Made by a program: the position numbers and the translations under genes. The notes under the pieces are model-generated. The model searched no databases. It saw only the letters and a program-made list of their open reading frames with translations, and had not been told where the DNA came from. Positions 57,377 through 64,000 of a DNA stretch of 64,000 bases are shown piece after piece (the stretch's first letter is position 1; each line of letters starts with the position of its first letter). This stretch comes from Thermoleophilia bacterium (lineage in GTDB: Bacteria > Actinomycetota > Thermoleophilia > Gaiellales > Gaiellaceae): assembly GCA_020845695.1 (NCBI GenBank), contig JADLFG010000015.1, forward strand, positions 1-64,000. The letters are read 5' to 3'.

Positions 57377-59302
57377 ATGGGCCAGCCCGCGCGCCGCTCC
57401 TCCGATCTCTACGGCCTGAGAGCTGAGCTCGCCGGCGCCCCGCCGGCGCAACCCGGGATCCGGACCGACGCGCGAGCTGTGCCGGAGCCCGCGGCGGAGG
57501 TCGACGAAGCCGAGCCCGGGCCCCAGGCAGGGCGGCCGCCGGCCGAGCTGGCCGACCGGGAAGCCCGCCTGGTGGAACGGGCCGCGGCGCTCGAGGCGCG
57601 GGCGGCGGAGCTCGAGACGATCGAGGCCGGGATCGCCGCGGCGGAGGCGGCGGCCCGGGCCCGGGCGGCGGAGCTGGCCGAGCGCGAGCACGCCCTCGAC
57701 GCCCGCGAGGCCGGCCACGGCGAGCGCGAGGCTCGCTGCGACGGCCGTGAGCGGGATCTGGCGGCTCGCGAGCAGGCACTGGCCGAGCGCGAGGCGGCGG
57801 CGGCCGCGCGCGTGAGCGAGCTCGACGAGCGCGACGAGGCGCTTGCCGTCGGGCTCCAGGTGCTCGCGACCCGTGAGGTCGCGCTCGAAGGCCGCGCGCG
57901 CGACCTCGAGGAGCTCGTCCGCGCGAACGAGGAGCGCGTGAAGGCACTCGACGAGCGGATCGCCGCGATCGCGGCCCGGGAGCAGGACCTGACGATCGCG
58001 ACGGCGAGCGCTGAGCGGTCGCTCGCCGAGCAGCGGCAGTCCGTCACGCTGCGAGCGGAAGAGCTGGACGGTCGCGAGGCCGCGCTCGAGCAGCGCGCAC
58101 GCGCGCTCACCGCGGATGGCGAGGCTGTCGCCGAGGCCGCTGCCGCCGTCGCGGCACGCGGTGTCGAGCTCGACGAGCTGGACGCGGAGCTCGAGCGGCG
58201 GGCGGCGGAGCTCGGCGAGCTGGACGCGGAAGCCGGGCGGCGGGCGGCCGATCTCGAACGGCGCGGCGCGGAGCTCGAGCGGTGGGCGACGGAGCTCGGC
58301 GAGCTGGACGCGGAGACCGGGCGGCGGGCGTCCGATCTCGAACGGCGCGGCGCCGAGCTCGAACGGCGGGCGGTGGAGCTGGACGGGCTGGGCGAGAACG
58401 CGGAGCGGCGGGCGTCCGATCTCGAGCAGCGCGGCGCCGAGCTCGAGCGGCGGGAGGCGGAGCTGGCCGCTTCGGCCCTGGCGGCTCAGGCCGCGGCGGA
58501 CGCCCTCGCGGGGCGCGAAGCGCTGCTCGAGGCCGGCGTCGCCGCGCTCGAGGAGCGCGAGCTTGCCCGCCGGGAGGAGGGGCTCGGCGAGGCTCCGGGC
58601 AAGCGCGCCGACGACCGCACGGCTCGTGCCCGCGCGAAGGAGCTCGATCGCCGCGAGCAGGGGCTTCGCAAGCAGGAGGCCGCCCTCGCTCGTACCGCGG
58701 CGCAGCTATCGGAGCGTGAGCGCTCGCTCGCCGCGCAGTCGGACGCGCTCGGGCGCACAGAGGAGCGCATCGAGGCGAGCCGGCGCGACCTCGCCGAGCG
58801 GGAGGCGGTGGTGGCGGAACAGGTGGCCGAGCTCGCACGCGGCCGCACGGCGCACGATCGCCGCGAGGAGGAGCTGCGCCGGGGCGACGAGGGGCTGGCG
58901 CGGACGGCCGCCTCGCTCGCCGACCGCGAGCGTGCGCTCGCCCAGCGGGCCAACCACCTTGAGGACGCGCTGGCAGCACTCACCGCCCGCCAGGCTGAGC
59001 TGGACGCACGGGGGCTCGAGCTCGACGACCGGGCCCGTGAGCTCGCGCGCGAGGAAGCGGGCTCCGCGGCAGCTGACGGAACACGTGCCAAGCTCGCCCG
59101 GCTCGAGCGCTCGGTGGAGGAGCTGCAGCGGCGCCTCGAGGGCGGCCGCGAGGCGACCGCTCCGCCGGCGGTCACCGACCCGCCCGCCGCCAGGTCGGTG
59201 GCCGCCGCGCTCCCCGAACGCACCCGGGTCCGGGCGGAGCGCGACGGGGGCGAGAGCGATTGGTGGGCGCGCCAGCTCGGGAGACGGAAGACGAGGCGGT
59301 AG
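57377..59302 (+). CDS. Large Ala/Glu/Arg-rich coiled-coil protein
   Basis: A 641-residue protein that is almost entirely coiled coil from about residue 55 to 585, without signal peptide or membrane helix. Three 28-residue (four-heptad) tandem units at residues about 277-360 repeat ELGELDAE.GRRASDLERRG-type sequence. The C-terminus (about 590-641) is Pro/Arg-rich and ends SDWWARQLGRRKTRR. Such proteins are usually cytoskeletal or scaffolding. ATG 57377 has a GAAAGG ribosome site. Low sequence complexity means database matches will be unreliable. Confidence 0.75.
   Translation: MGQPARRSSDLYGLRAELAGAPPAQPGIRTDARAVPEPAAEVDEAEPGPQAGRPPAELADREARLVERAAALEARAAELETIEAGIAAAEAAARARAAELAEREHALDAREAGHGEREARCDGRERDLAAREQALAEREAAAAARVSELDERDEALAVGLQVLATREVALEGRARDLEELVRANEERVKALDERIAAIAAREQDLTIATASAERSLAEQRQSVTLRAEELDGREAALEQRARALTADGEAVAEAAAAVAARGVELDELDAELERRAAELGELDAEAGRRAADLERRGAELERWATELGELDAETGRRASDLERRGAELERRAVELDGLGENAERRASDLEQRGAELERREAELAASALAAQAAADALAGREALLEAGVAALEERELARREEGLGEAPGKRADDRTARARAKELDRREQGLRKQEAALARTAAQLSERERSLAAQSDALGRTEERIEASRRDLAEREAVVAEQVAELARGRTAHDRREEELRRGDEGLARTAASLADRERALAQRANHLEDALAALTARQAELDARGLELDDRARELAREEAGSAAADGTRAKLARLERSVEELQRRLEGGREATAPPAVTDPPAARSVAAALPERTRVRAERDGGESDWWARQLGRRKTRR
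58205..58456 (+). repeat. Three 84-bp tandem repeats inside the coiled-coil gene
   Basis: Units at 58205-58288, 58289-58372 and 58373-58456 encode 28 residues each; the first two are nearly identical and the third diverges in its first third. They probably arose by unequal crossing-over. Confidence 0.75.
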
Positions 59303-59342
59303 CGCGGTGGCCGCCCGGTACGCGAGAATCCCGCCACCGGGA

Positions 59343-60545
59343 ATGAGGTCGACGACGGTGCTCCGTACCGTGGGGCTGGTGGCGCTCGCGCTGGTGCTCG
59401 GAGGCGCCGGCGGCGCCGCCGTGCCGCCGCGACCGACTGGGCTCGCGGCGACGGCGGGCGACACGATCGCGCTGAGCTGGCGCGACCGCGCTAGCAACGA
59501 GACCCGCTACGAGCTTGCCAGCCGCGTCTTTCCCGGAGGCGCGTGGGTAACCGCTCGCCTGCCGCGCAACACCACCTCGTGGGCGCACAGCGGCCTACCG
59601 GCGGGCACGACCGTCGCCTACCGCGTTCGCGCCTGCAATCGGGCCGGCTGCTCCGCCTGGGCGCGCGGGGCGCGGGCAACGACGACGGCGCCGCCCGACC
59701 TAGCGGGCGTTGCGGCCGTCGGCGGCTGCCCCGTCTTCCCGGCCGACAACCCGTGGAACCGGGACGTCTCGGCCGACCCCGTCGACCCGCGCTCCGACGC
59801 CTACATCGCGAGCATCTCGCGGGGCGGCGAGGGCTTCCTGCACGCCGATTTCGGCTCCGACCCGACCTATGGGATCCCCTACGTCGTCGTTCCGGCGAGC
59901 CAGCCGCTCGTCCCGATCCGGTACGTCGAGTACGGCGACGAGAGCGACCCGGGCCCGTTCCCGATTCCGCCCGACGCGCCGGTTGAGGCGGGAAACGACC
60001 GGCACGTTCTCGTCGTCCAGAGCGGCACCTGCAAGCTCTACGAGCTCTACCACGCGGAGCGTGACGGCCAGGGCTGGAACGCCGGCTCCGGAGCCGTCTT
60101 CGACCTCTCCTCGAACCGCCTGCGCCCGGACACGTGGACGTCCGCGGACGCCGCCGGGCTGCCGATCCTACCCGGTCTCGTGCGCTACGACGAGGTCGCC
60201 GGCGGCGAGATCCGCCACGCGGTGCGCTTCACCGTCGACAGGGCACAGCGGGCGTTCATCCACCCGGCCACCCACTACGGCTCGAGCGACGATCCCGACG
60301 ATCCGCCGATGGGGCTGCGGCTCCGGCTGAAGGCGAGCTACGACATCTCCGGCTTCACCGGCCAGGCGCGCGTCGTCCTGGAGGCGCTTCGCCGCTACGG
60401 CATGATCGTCGCCGACCAGGGCACGAGCTGGTTTCTCAGCGGCGCCACCGACGGGCGCTGGCAGGACATCGACCTCGATCAGTTGAAGACCGTGCCCGGC
60501 AGCGCGTTCGAAGTCGTGCTGACCGGACCGATACTCAAGCCATGA
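59343..60545 (+). CDS. Secreted protein with fibronectin type III domain
   Basis: A 400-residue secreted protein. Signal peptide (about 1-26), an FN3 domain (about 28-117: RPTGLAATAGDTIALSWRD to VRACNRAGCSAWARG) and a C-terminal domain (about 127-400) opening with CPVFPADNPWNRDVS and including HVLVVQSGTCKLYELYHAE and RLKASYDISGF. The last domain is a conserved family of unknown function in high-GC bacteria. ATG 59343 gives a clean signal peptide. The stop overlaps the L,D-transpeptidase start (ATGA). Confidence 0.82.
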   Translation: MRSTTVLRTVGLVALALVLGGAGGAAVPPRPTGLAATAGDTIALSWRDRASNETRYELASRVFPGGAWVTARLPRNTTSWAHSGLPAGTTVAYRVRACNRAGCSAWARGARATTTAPPDLAGVAAVGGCPVFPADNPWNRDVSADPVDPRSDAYIASISRGGEGFLHADFGSDPTYGIPYVVVPASQPLVPIRYVEYGDESDPGPFPIPPDAPVEAGNDRHVLVVQSGTCKLYELYHAERDGQGWNAGSGAVFDLSSNRLRPDTWTSADAAGLPILPGLVRYDEVAGGEIRHAVRFTVDRAQRAFIHPATHYGSSDDPDDPPMGLRLRLKASYDISGFTGQARVVLEALRRYGMIVADQGTSWFLSGATDGRWQDIDLDQLKTVPGSAFEVVLTGPILKP

Positions 60546-61759
60546 GCCTCTCCTGCCGATCCCTCGACCGGGTGATGCGACGCTTCCTCGTCACCGTCGT
60601 CGCCGTCGCGGCCGTGGCGCTCGCGACCGGCGCCATGGGCAGCTCCGAGCCGGGGCTCACGGTCACGCTCTCGCTCTCCCGCCCCGTCGCGCCGTACGGC
60701 GCGGCCGTCGTCGCGAGCGGCGCGGTCGAGCCGGCGGTCGCGGGCGAGGAGATCGTCCTCGAGCTCCACGGCGCCGGCACCTGGTCGCAGATCGCCCGGG
60801 TGGTGACCGACGACAGCGGACGCTTCCAGATCGAGCTGCGCGCGGAGGCCGGCGGGACGCTGATCGCCCGGGCGATCGCCGCGAGCGTGGCCAGCGAGCC
60901 CGTGGAGCTGGCCGTGCTGCCGAAGGTCAAGATCCGGACGCGGCCCGGCCTCGCCTTCGGCGGCGCGAAGCTCACCGCCCGGATCCAGCCCGCCGACTAC
61001 TCGGGGCCGGTCGAGATCCGCGTGACGAGAAACGGCGAGGTCGTGGCCTCGACCCGGGCGACCACGAGACGCGGCGTGCTCCGCGCGACGGTGCCGACGC
61101 CCGGCACCGGCCGCTTCGGCATCACGATCTGGCTCCCGGCCACCGCCCGTGTCTCCGCCCATTCCGTCACGGCGCGCGTCACCGCGCGGGGTCGGGTGCT
61201 TCAGGCGGGCTCAGCCGGCCCGGACGTGCGCGGCCTCAACCGGCGGCTGGCGCAGCTTCGCTTCCACGTCCCCGCGCCGTCCCAGACGTTCACGTGGGAT
61301 CTCGTCGACTCCGTGATCGCGTTCCAGAAGGCGTACGGCCTGCCCCGCACCGGGATCGTCGGACCCGAGACGTGGCGCAAGCTGACGGCGGCGCGCCCGC
61401 TCGAGCCCCGCTTCCGCCGTCCCGCCAATCACATCGAGGTCGACAAGACGCGGCAGATCCTGCTCGAGGTCCGCGGCGGCGAGGTCGCCGCGGTGTTGCC
61501 GGTCTCGTCCGGGGCGACCGGGAACACGCCGGAGGGCCGCCACGCCGTCCGCTGGAAGGCGCTCGCGACGACGACCTGGCTCGGGCCGGGGATCCTCTAC
61601 CGGACGATGACGTTCTACGGCAACAGCTTCGCGATCCACGGCTGGACGTCCGTGCCCGCCTACCCCGCGAGCCACGGCTGCGTCCGGATCCCGATCTGGA
61701 CAGCGGACTGGCTCTACAACCGCACGCCGGTCGGCGAGACGGTCTACGTCTACAGCTAG
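60542..61759 (+). CDS. L,D-transpeptidase with peptidoglycan-binding domain
   Basis: A 405-residue exported protein. A helix (about 14-34) exports it, two Ig-like regions (about 40-215) follow, then a PG-binding domain (about 222-282, SAGPDVRGLNRRLAQLRF) and a YkuD domain (about 295-405) with the catalytic Cys in HGWTSVPAYPASHGCVRIP. It forms 3-3 cross-links or attaches proteins to peptidoglycan. Translationally coupled to the FN3 gene. Confidence 0.9.
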   Translation: MSLSCRSLDRVMRRFLVTVVAVAAVALATGAMGSSEPGLTVTLSLSRPVAPYGAAVVASGAVEPAVAGEEIVLELHGAGTWSQIARVVTDDSGRFQIELRAEAGGTLIARAIAASVASEPVELAVLPKVKIRTRPGLAFGGAKLTARIQPADYSGPVEIRVTRNGEVVASTRATTRRGVLRATVPTPGTGRFGITIWLPATARVSAHSVTARVTARGRVLQAGSAGPDVRGLNRRLAQLRFHVPAPSQTFTWDLVDSVIAFQKAYGLPRTGIVGPETWRKLTAARPLEPRFRRPANHIEVDKTRQILLEVRGGEVAAVLPVSSGATGNTPEGRHAVRWKALATTTWLGPGILYRTMTFYGNSFAIHGWTSVPAYPASHGCVRIPIWTADWLYNRTPVGETVYVYS

Positions 61760-61770
61760 GCTGGGCTCCC
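61757..61770 (+). promoter_or_regulatory. Leaderless promoter of dtd
   Basis: TAGGCT (61757-61762) overlaps the previous stop codon and is 8 nt before GTG 61771. Confidence 0.45.
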
Positions 61771-62208
61771 GTGCGGGCGGTCGTCCAGCGGGTGCGGCGC
61801 GCGCGCGTCCTCGTGGACGGGCGCCCCGTCGCGGCGATCGGAGCCGGGCTGTGCGTGCTGCTGGGTATCGCCGAGGGGGACGGGGAGGAGCGCGCCCGGA
61901 CGCTCGCGCGCCGCGTTGCCAGGTTGCGCGTGTTCGAGAACGAGACCGGGAAACTCGACCTGGGCGTGCTCGACACCGGCGGCTCGGTGCTCTGCGTGAG
62001 CCAGTTCACGCTGATCGCCGACACCTCCCGGGGGAACCGACCGAGCTTCTCGGCGGCGGCCCGCCCGGAGCGCGCGGAGCCGCTCTACGAGGAGTTCTGC
62101 GCAGCGCTGCGCGCCGAGGGCGTCGCCGTCGAGGCCGGCGTGTTCGGTGCCCGCATGCTCGTCGAGCTCGAGAACGACGGCCCGGTCACGATCCTGCTCG
62201 AGGCCTGA
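61771..62208 (+). CDS. dtd: D-aminoacyl-tRNA deacylase
   Basis: A 145-residue proofreading enzyme that removes D-amino acids (and glycine from tRNA-Ala) from tRNAs. VRAVVQRVRRARVLVDG is the standard start, the catalytic motif SQFTLIADTSRG and the Gly-Pro motif NRPSFSAAARPE are both intact. Length is normal; the start is fixed by the -10 box 8 nt upstream. Confidence 0.95.
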   Translation: MRAVVQRVRRARVLVDGRPVAAIGAGLCVLLGIAEGDGEERARTLARRVARLRVFENETGKLDLGVLDTGGSVLCVSQFTLIADTSRGNRPSFSAAARPERAEPLYEEFCAALRAEGVAVEAGVFGARMLVELENDGPVTILLEA

Positions 62209-62259
62209 AGGCTCGCGACGGAACGCACGAGCGAGCGCCTGCGGGGCGCTGGCGGCTGC

Positions 62260-62265
62260 TATCCT
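62260..62265 (+). promoter_or_regulatory. Promoter -10 box of rimP-nusA
   Basis: TATCCT, with an expected transcript start near 62272 and a leader of about 104 nt, unusually long for this window. Confidence 0.4.
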
Positions 62266-62301
62266 GCGAGTGCCACCACACGGTCCAGCACGTTCGGAAG
62301 T

Positions 62302-62322
62302 GGGCGCTCTGCGCCCGCTTTT
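62302..62322 (+). terminator. Terminator-like hairpin in the rimP leader
   Basis: GGGCGC-TCT-GCGCCC (62302-62316) followed by GCTTTT (62317-62322). It lies between the promoter and rimP, so it would act as an attenuator of rimP-nusA. Confidence 0.55.
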
Positions 62323-62375
62323 CGTGTGGGGGAACGAACCGCCAGAGACGACGACGCACGAGGTAGCGCGAGCCG

Positions 62376-62825
62376 GTGACGACGATGCAGATCCACGAGA
62401 GGGAACGCGAGCTCCAGCACGAGATCGAGGAGCTCCTGGCCGCTGGTGCCCCCGAGGTCGAGGTGCTCGCGGTCGAGCTGCTCGGCACCGAGCGATTCTG
62501 CGTCTACGTCGACCATCCCGACGGCGTCGACCACGCCCTCTGCCAGCGCGTCACGGAGCTCCTGCGCGAGTACCTCGACCGCTACTCGGTCGACGTGTCC
62601 TCGCCGGGCCCGGAGCGCCCCCTGCGCCGGCGCGCCCACTTCGAGGCTGCGGTCGGCAGGCGGATCACGCTGCGAACCGCGCACGAGCTCGGGGGCAGGC
62701 GGCGCTTCCGCGGTGAGCTCGTCGCCGCCGGCGGCGAGCGGATCACGCTCCGGGTCGAGGCGGATACCCTGGAGCTCCCGTACGAGGAGATCGTGCGGGC
62801 CAACCTGATCGACGAGGGACGGTAG
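62376..62825 (+). CDS. rimP: Ribosome maturation factor RimP
   Basis: A 149-residue RimP. The N-terminal alpha/beta domain (AAGAPEVEVLAVELLGTERF, then LREYLDRYSVDVSSPGPERP) holds the SPGxxRPL motif, and the C-terminal SH3-like domain follows (RITLRTAHELGGRRRFRGEL). It helps the 30S subunit mature. GTG 62376 or ATG 62385 may start it. It sits before nusA, the common order. Confidence 0.93.
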   Translation: MTTMQIHERERELQHEIEELLAAGAPEVEVLAVELLGTERFCVYVDHPDGVDHALCQRVTELLREYLDRYSVDVSSPGPERPLRRRAHFEAAVGRRITLRTAHELGGRRRFRGELVAAGGERITLRVEADTLELPYEEIVRANLIDEGR

Positions 62826-62827
62826 CC

Positions 62828-64000
62828 GTGAGCAGGGAGATCCTCGAGGCGGTCAGGGCGATCGAGAGGGAGAAAGGCATCGAGGCGGAGACGCTGATCG
62901 AGGCCCTCGAGGACGCTCTGCTCGCCGCCTACAAGAAGACGCCGGGCGCAGCCCGGCACGCGCAGGTCGCGCTCGACCACGCGAGCGGTGACTTCCGGGT
63001 GTACGCGATCGAGCTGCCCGCCGCGCTCGAGGAGCGCCTCCTCGACGAGGCGCGCGAGCGCGCGATCCAGGCGCTCGAGGAGGCGGAGGCCGAGTCCGGC
63101 GAGAAGTCGCACACGCTCGTGTCCGACCTCGACCTCGACCTCGACTGGGCCGGCGTCCCGGAGGAGCAGATCGCGCGCCGCGACGTCACGCCCGACAACT
63201 TCGGGCGGATCGCCGCGCAGACCGCGAAGCAGGTGATTCTCCAGCGGATCCGGGAAGCCGAGCGGGCGATGATGTACGAGGAGTACGTCGACCGGGTGGG
63301 CGAGGTCGTGACCGGGATCGTCCAGCAGGCCGGGGACCGCAACAACGTGCTCGTCGACCTCGGCAAGGTCGAGGCGCTGCTGCCTCGCTCGGAGCAGGTC
63401 GACGGGGAGCGCTACGAGCAGGGCAGCCGGATCAAGGCGGTCATCACCGAAGTTCGCGCCGGCACGAAGGGCCCGCAGGTGATCCTGTCCCGGCGCGATC
63501 CGGAGCTGATCCGCACCCTCTTCGAGCTCGAGGTGCCCGAGGTCGCCGACGGGCTGGTCGAGATCCGCGGTGTCGCCCGCGAGCCCGGCTACCGCTCGAA
63601 GATCGCGGTGCAGTCGCACGCCCAGGGCGTCGATCCCGTCGGCGCGTGCGTCGGCCCGCGCGGCTCGCGCGTGCGGATGGTCGTCTCGGAGCTGCGCGGC
63701 GAGAAGATCGACATCATCCCGTGGAACGCGGAGCCGGCTCGTTTCATCGCCAAGGCGCTCTCGCCGGCCCGGGTCCGCGAGGTCCTGATCGACGACGAGG
63801 GCAAGGAGGCGACCGTCCTCGTACCCGACGACCAGCTCTCGCTCGCGATCGGCAAGGAGGGCATGAACGCGCGCCTGGCCGCCCGCCTGACCGGCTGGCG
63901 GGTCGATATCCAGTCCGAGACCCAGTACGCCGCCGCCGAGGCCGAAGCGGCGTTTGCCGGCGACGGCGAGGGCGAGGAGCACACCGGGCGCTGCTCGGCG
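62828..64000 (+). CDS. nusA: Transcription factor NusA (truncated by the window end)
   Basis: The first 391 codons are visible with no stop. The N-terminal domain (VRAIEREKGIEAETLIEALEDALL) that contacts RNA polymerase, an S1 domain (VGEVVTGIVQQAGDRNNVLV) and two KH domains (GVDPVGACVGPRGSRV and LSLAIGKEGMNARLAARL) are in order. GTG 62828 is 2 nt after rimP. The visible end (EEHTGRCSA) suggests a further Cys-containing tail beyond the window. Confidence 0.94.
   Translation, partial: MSREILEAVRAIEREKGIEAETLIEALEDALLAAYKKTPGAARHAQVALDHASGDFRVYAIELPAALEERLLDEARERAIQALEEAEAESGEKSHTLVSDLDLDLDWAGVPEEQIARRDVTPDNFGRIAAQTAKQVILQRIREAERAMMYEEYVDRVGEVVTGIVQQAGDRNNVLVDLGKVEALLPRSEQVDGERYEQGSRIKAVITEVRAGTKGPQVILSRRDPELIRTLFELEVPEVADGLVEIRGVAREPGYRSKIAVQSHAQGVDPVGACVGPRGSRVRMVVSELRGEKIDIIPWNAEPARFIAKALSPARVREVLIDDEGKEATVLVPDDQLSLAIGKEGMNARLAARLTGWRVDIQSETQYAAAEAEAAFAGDGEGEEHTGRCSA

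Overview
The window is a dense, very GC-rich (by eye about 70% or more, not computed) bacterial chromosome segment. GTG starts are frequent, stop/start overlaps (GTGA, ATGA) are common, and gene content is that of an actinomycete-type chromosome. The best guess is Actinomycetota, probably class Thermoleophilia (Gaiellales/Solirubrobacterales-like). That assignment is inference: no rRNA or tRNA gene is present to test it. Genes often begin 6-8 nt downstream of a TANNNT -10 box, so leaderless transcription looks routine. At least two genes, possibly three, appear to start with CTG.

Layout. 1-2764: vapBC toxin-antitoxin, tsaC and glyA. 2765-4153: GC-rich palindromic repeats and a WecA/TagO-type lipid-carrier sugar-phosphate transferase. 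4238-9596: ATP synthase genes (small membrane protein, atpI-like, atpB-E-F-H-A-G). 9597-16203: tandem palindromic repeats and a peptide ABC transporter (dppC-A-B-D-F). 16204-17921: an IS1182-like insertion with CTAG target duplication. 17979-20380: a zinc-finger membrane protein, then atpD-atpC, displaced about 9 kb from the rest of the ATP synthase locus. 20482-28041: cell-surface and sugar-nucleotide genes (LytR-CpsA-Psr protein, UDP-sugar dehydrogenase, two nucleotidyltransferases, cupin) with ahcY and mtnA embedded. 28174-32708: comF-like, hpf, an unknown gene and secA.

32910-44403 holds the most interesting locus. One arm is a radical SAM/SPASM peptide maturase followed by five tandem paralogous small proteins (90-96 aa), all ending in Tyr-x-Asp about 8 residues from the C-terminus, and then a PEP-utilising-enzyme swivel-domain protein. 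Divergent from this arm is an ABC exporter carrying a C-terminal cyclic-nucleotide-binding domain. Facing it is a second operon: membrane class III nucleotide cyclase, GAF protein, cytoplasmic subtilisin-like protease, Crp-type regulator and a small protein. I propose an undescribed cyclic-nucleotide-controlled modified-peptide (RiPP-like) system: precursors are cross-linked or otherwise modified by the radical SAM enzyme, cut by the protease and exported by the ABC protein, with the Crp protein acting on an inverted repeat just upstream of the radical SAM promoter.

44449-52359 is housekeeping: prfB with a programmed frameshift, ftsEX, a C-terminal processing protease, RNase R, smpB, a double-GNAT protein and ssrA (tmRNA, tag ADNELALAA). 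52372-61759 holds an MttB-like methyltransferase, an M23 peptidase, an ArgA-like acetyltransferase, a methyltransferase, a small lipoprotein, a large coiled-coil protein, an FN3 secreted protein and an L,D-transpeptidase. 61771 to the end is dtd, rimP and a truncated nusA with a possible terminator in the rimP leader. No CRISPR array, rRNA or tRNA gene was seen.
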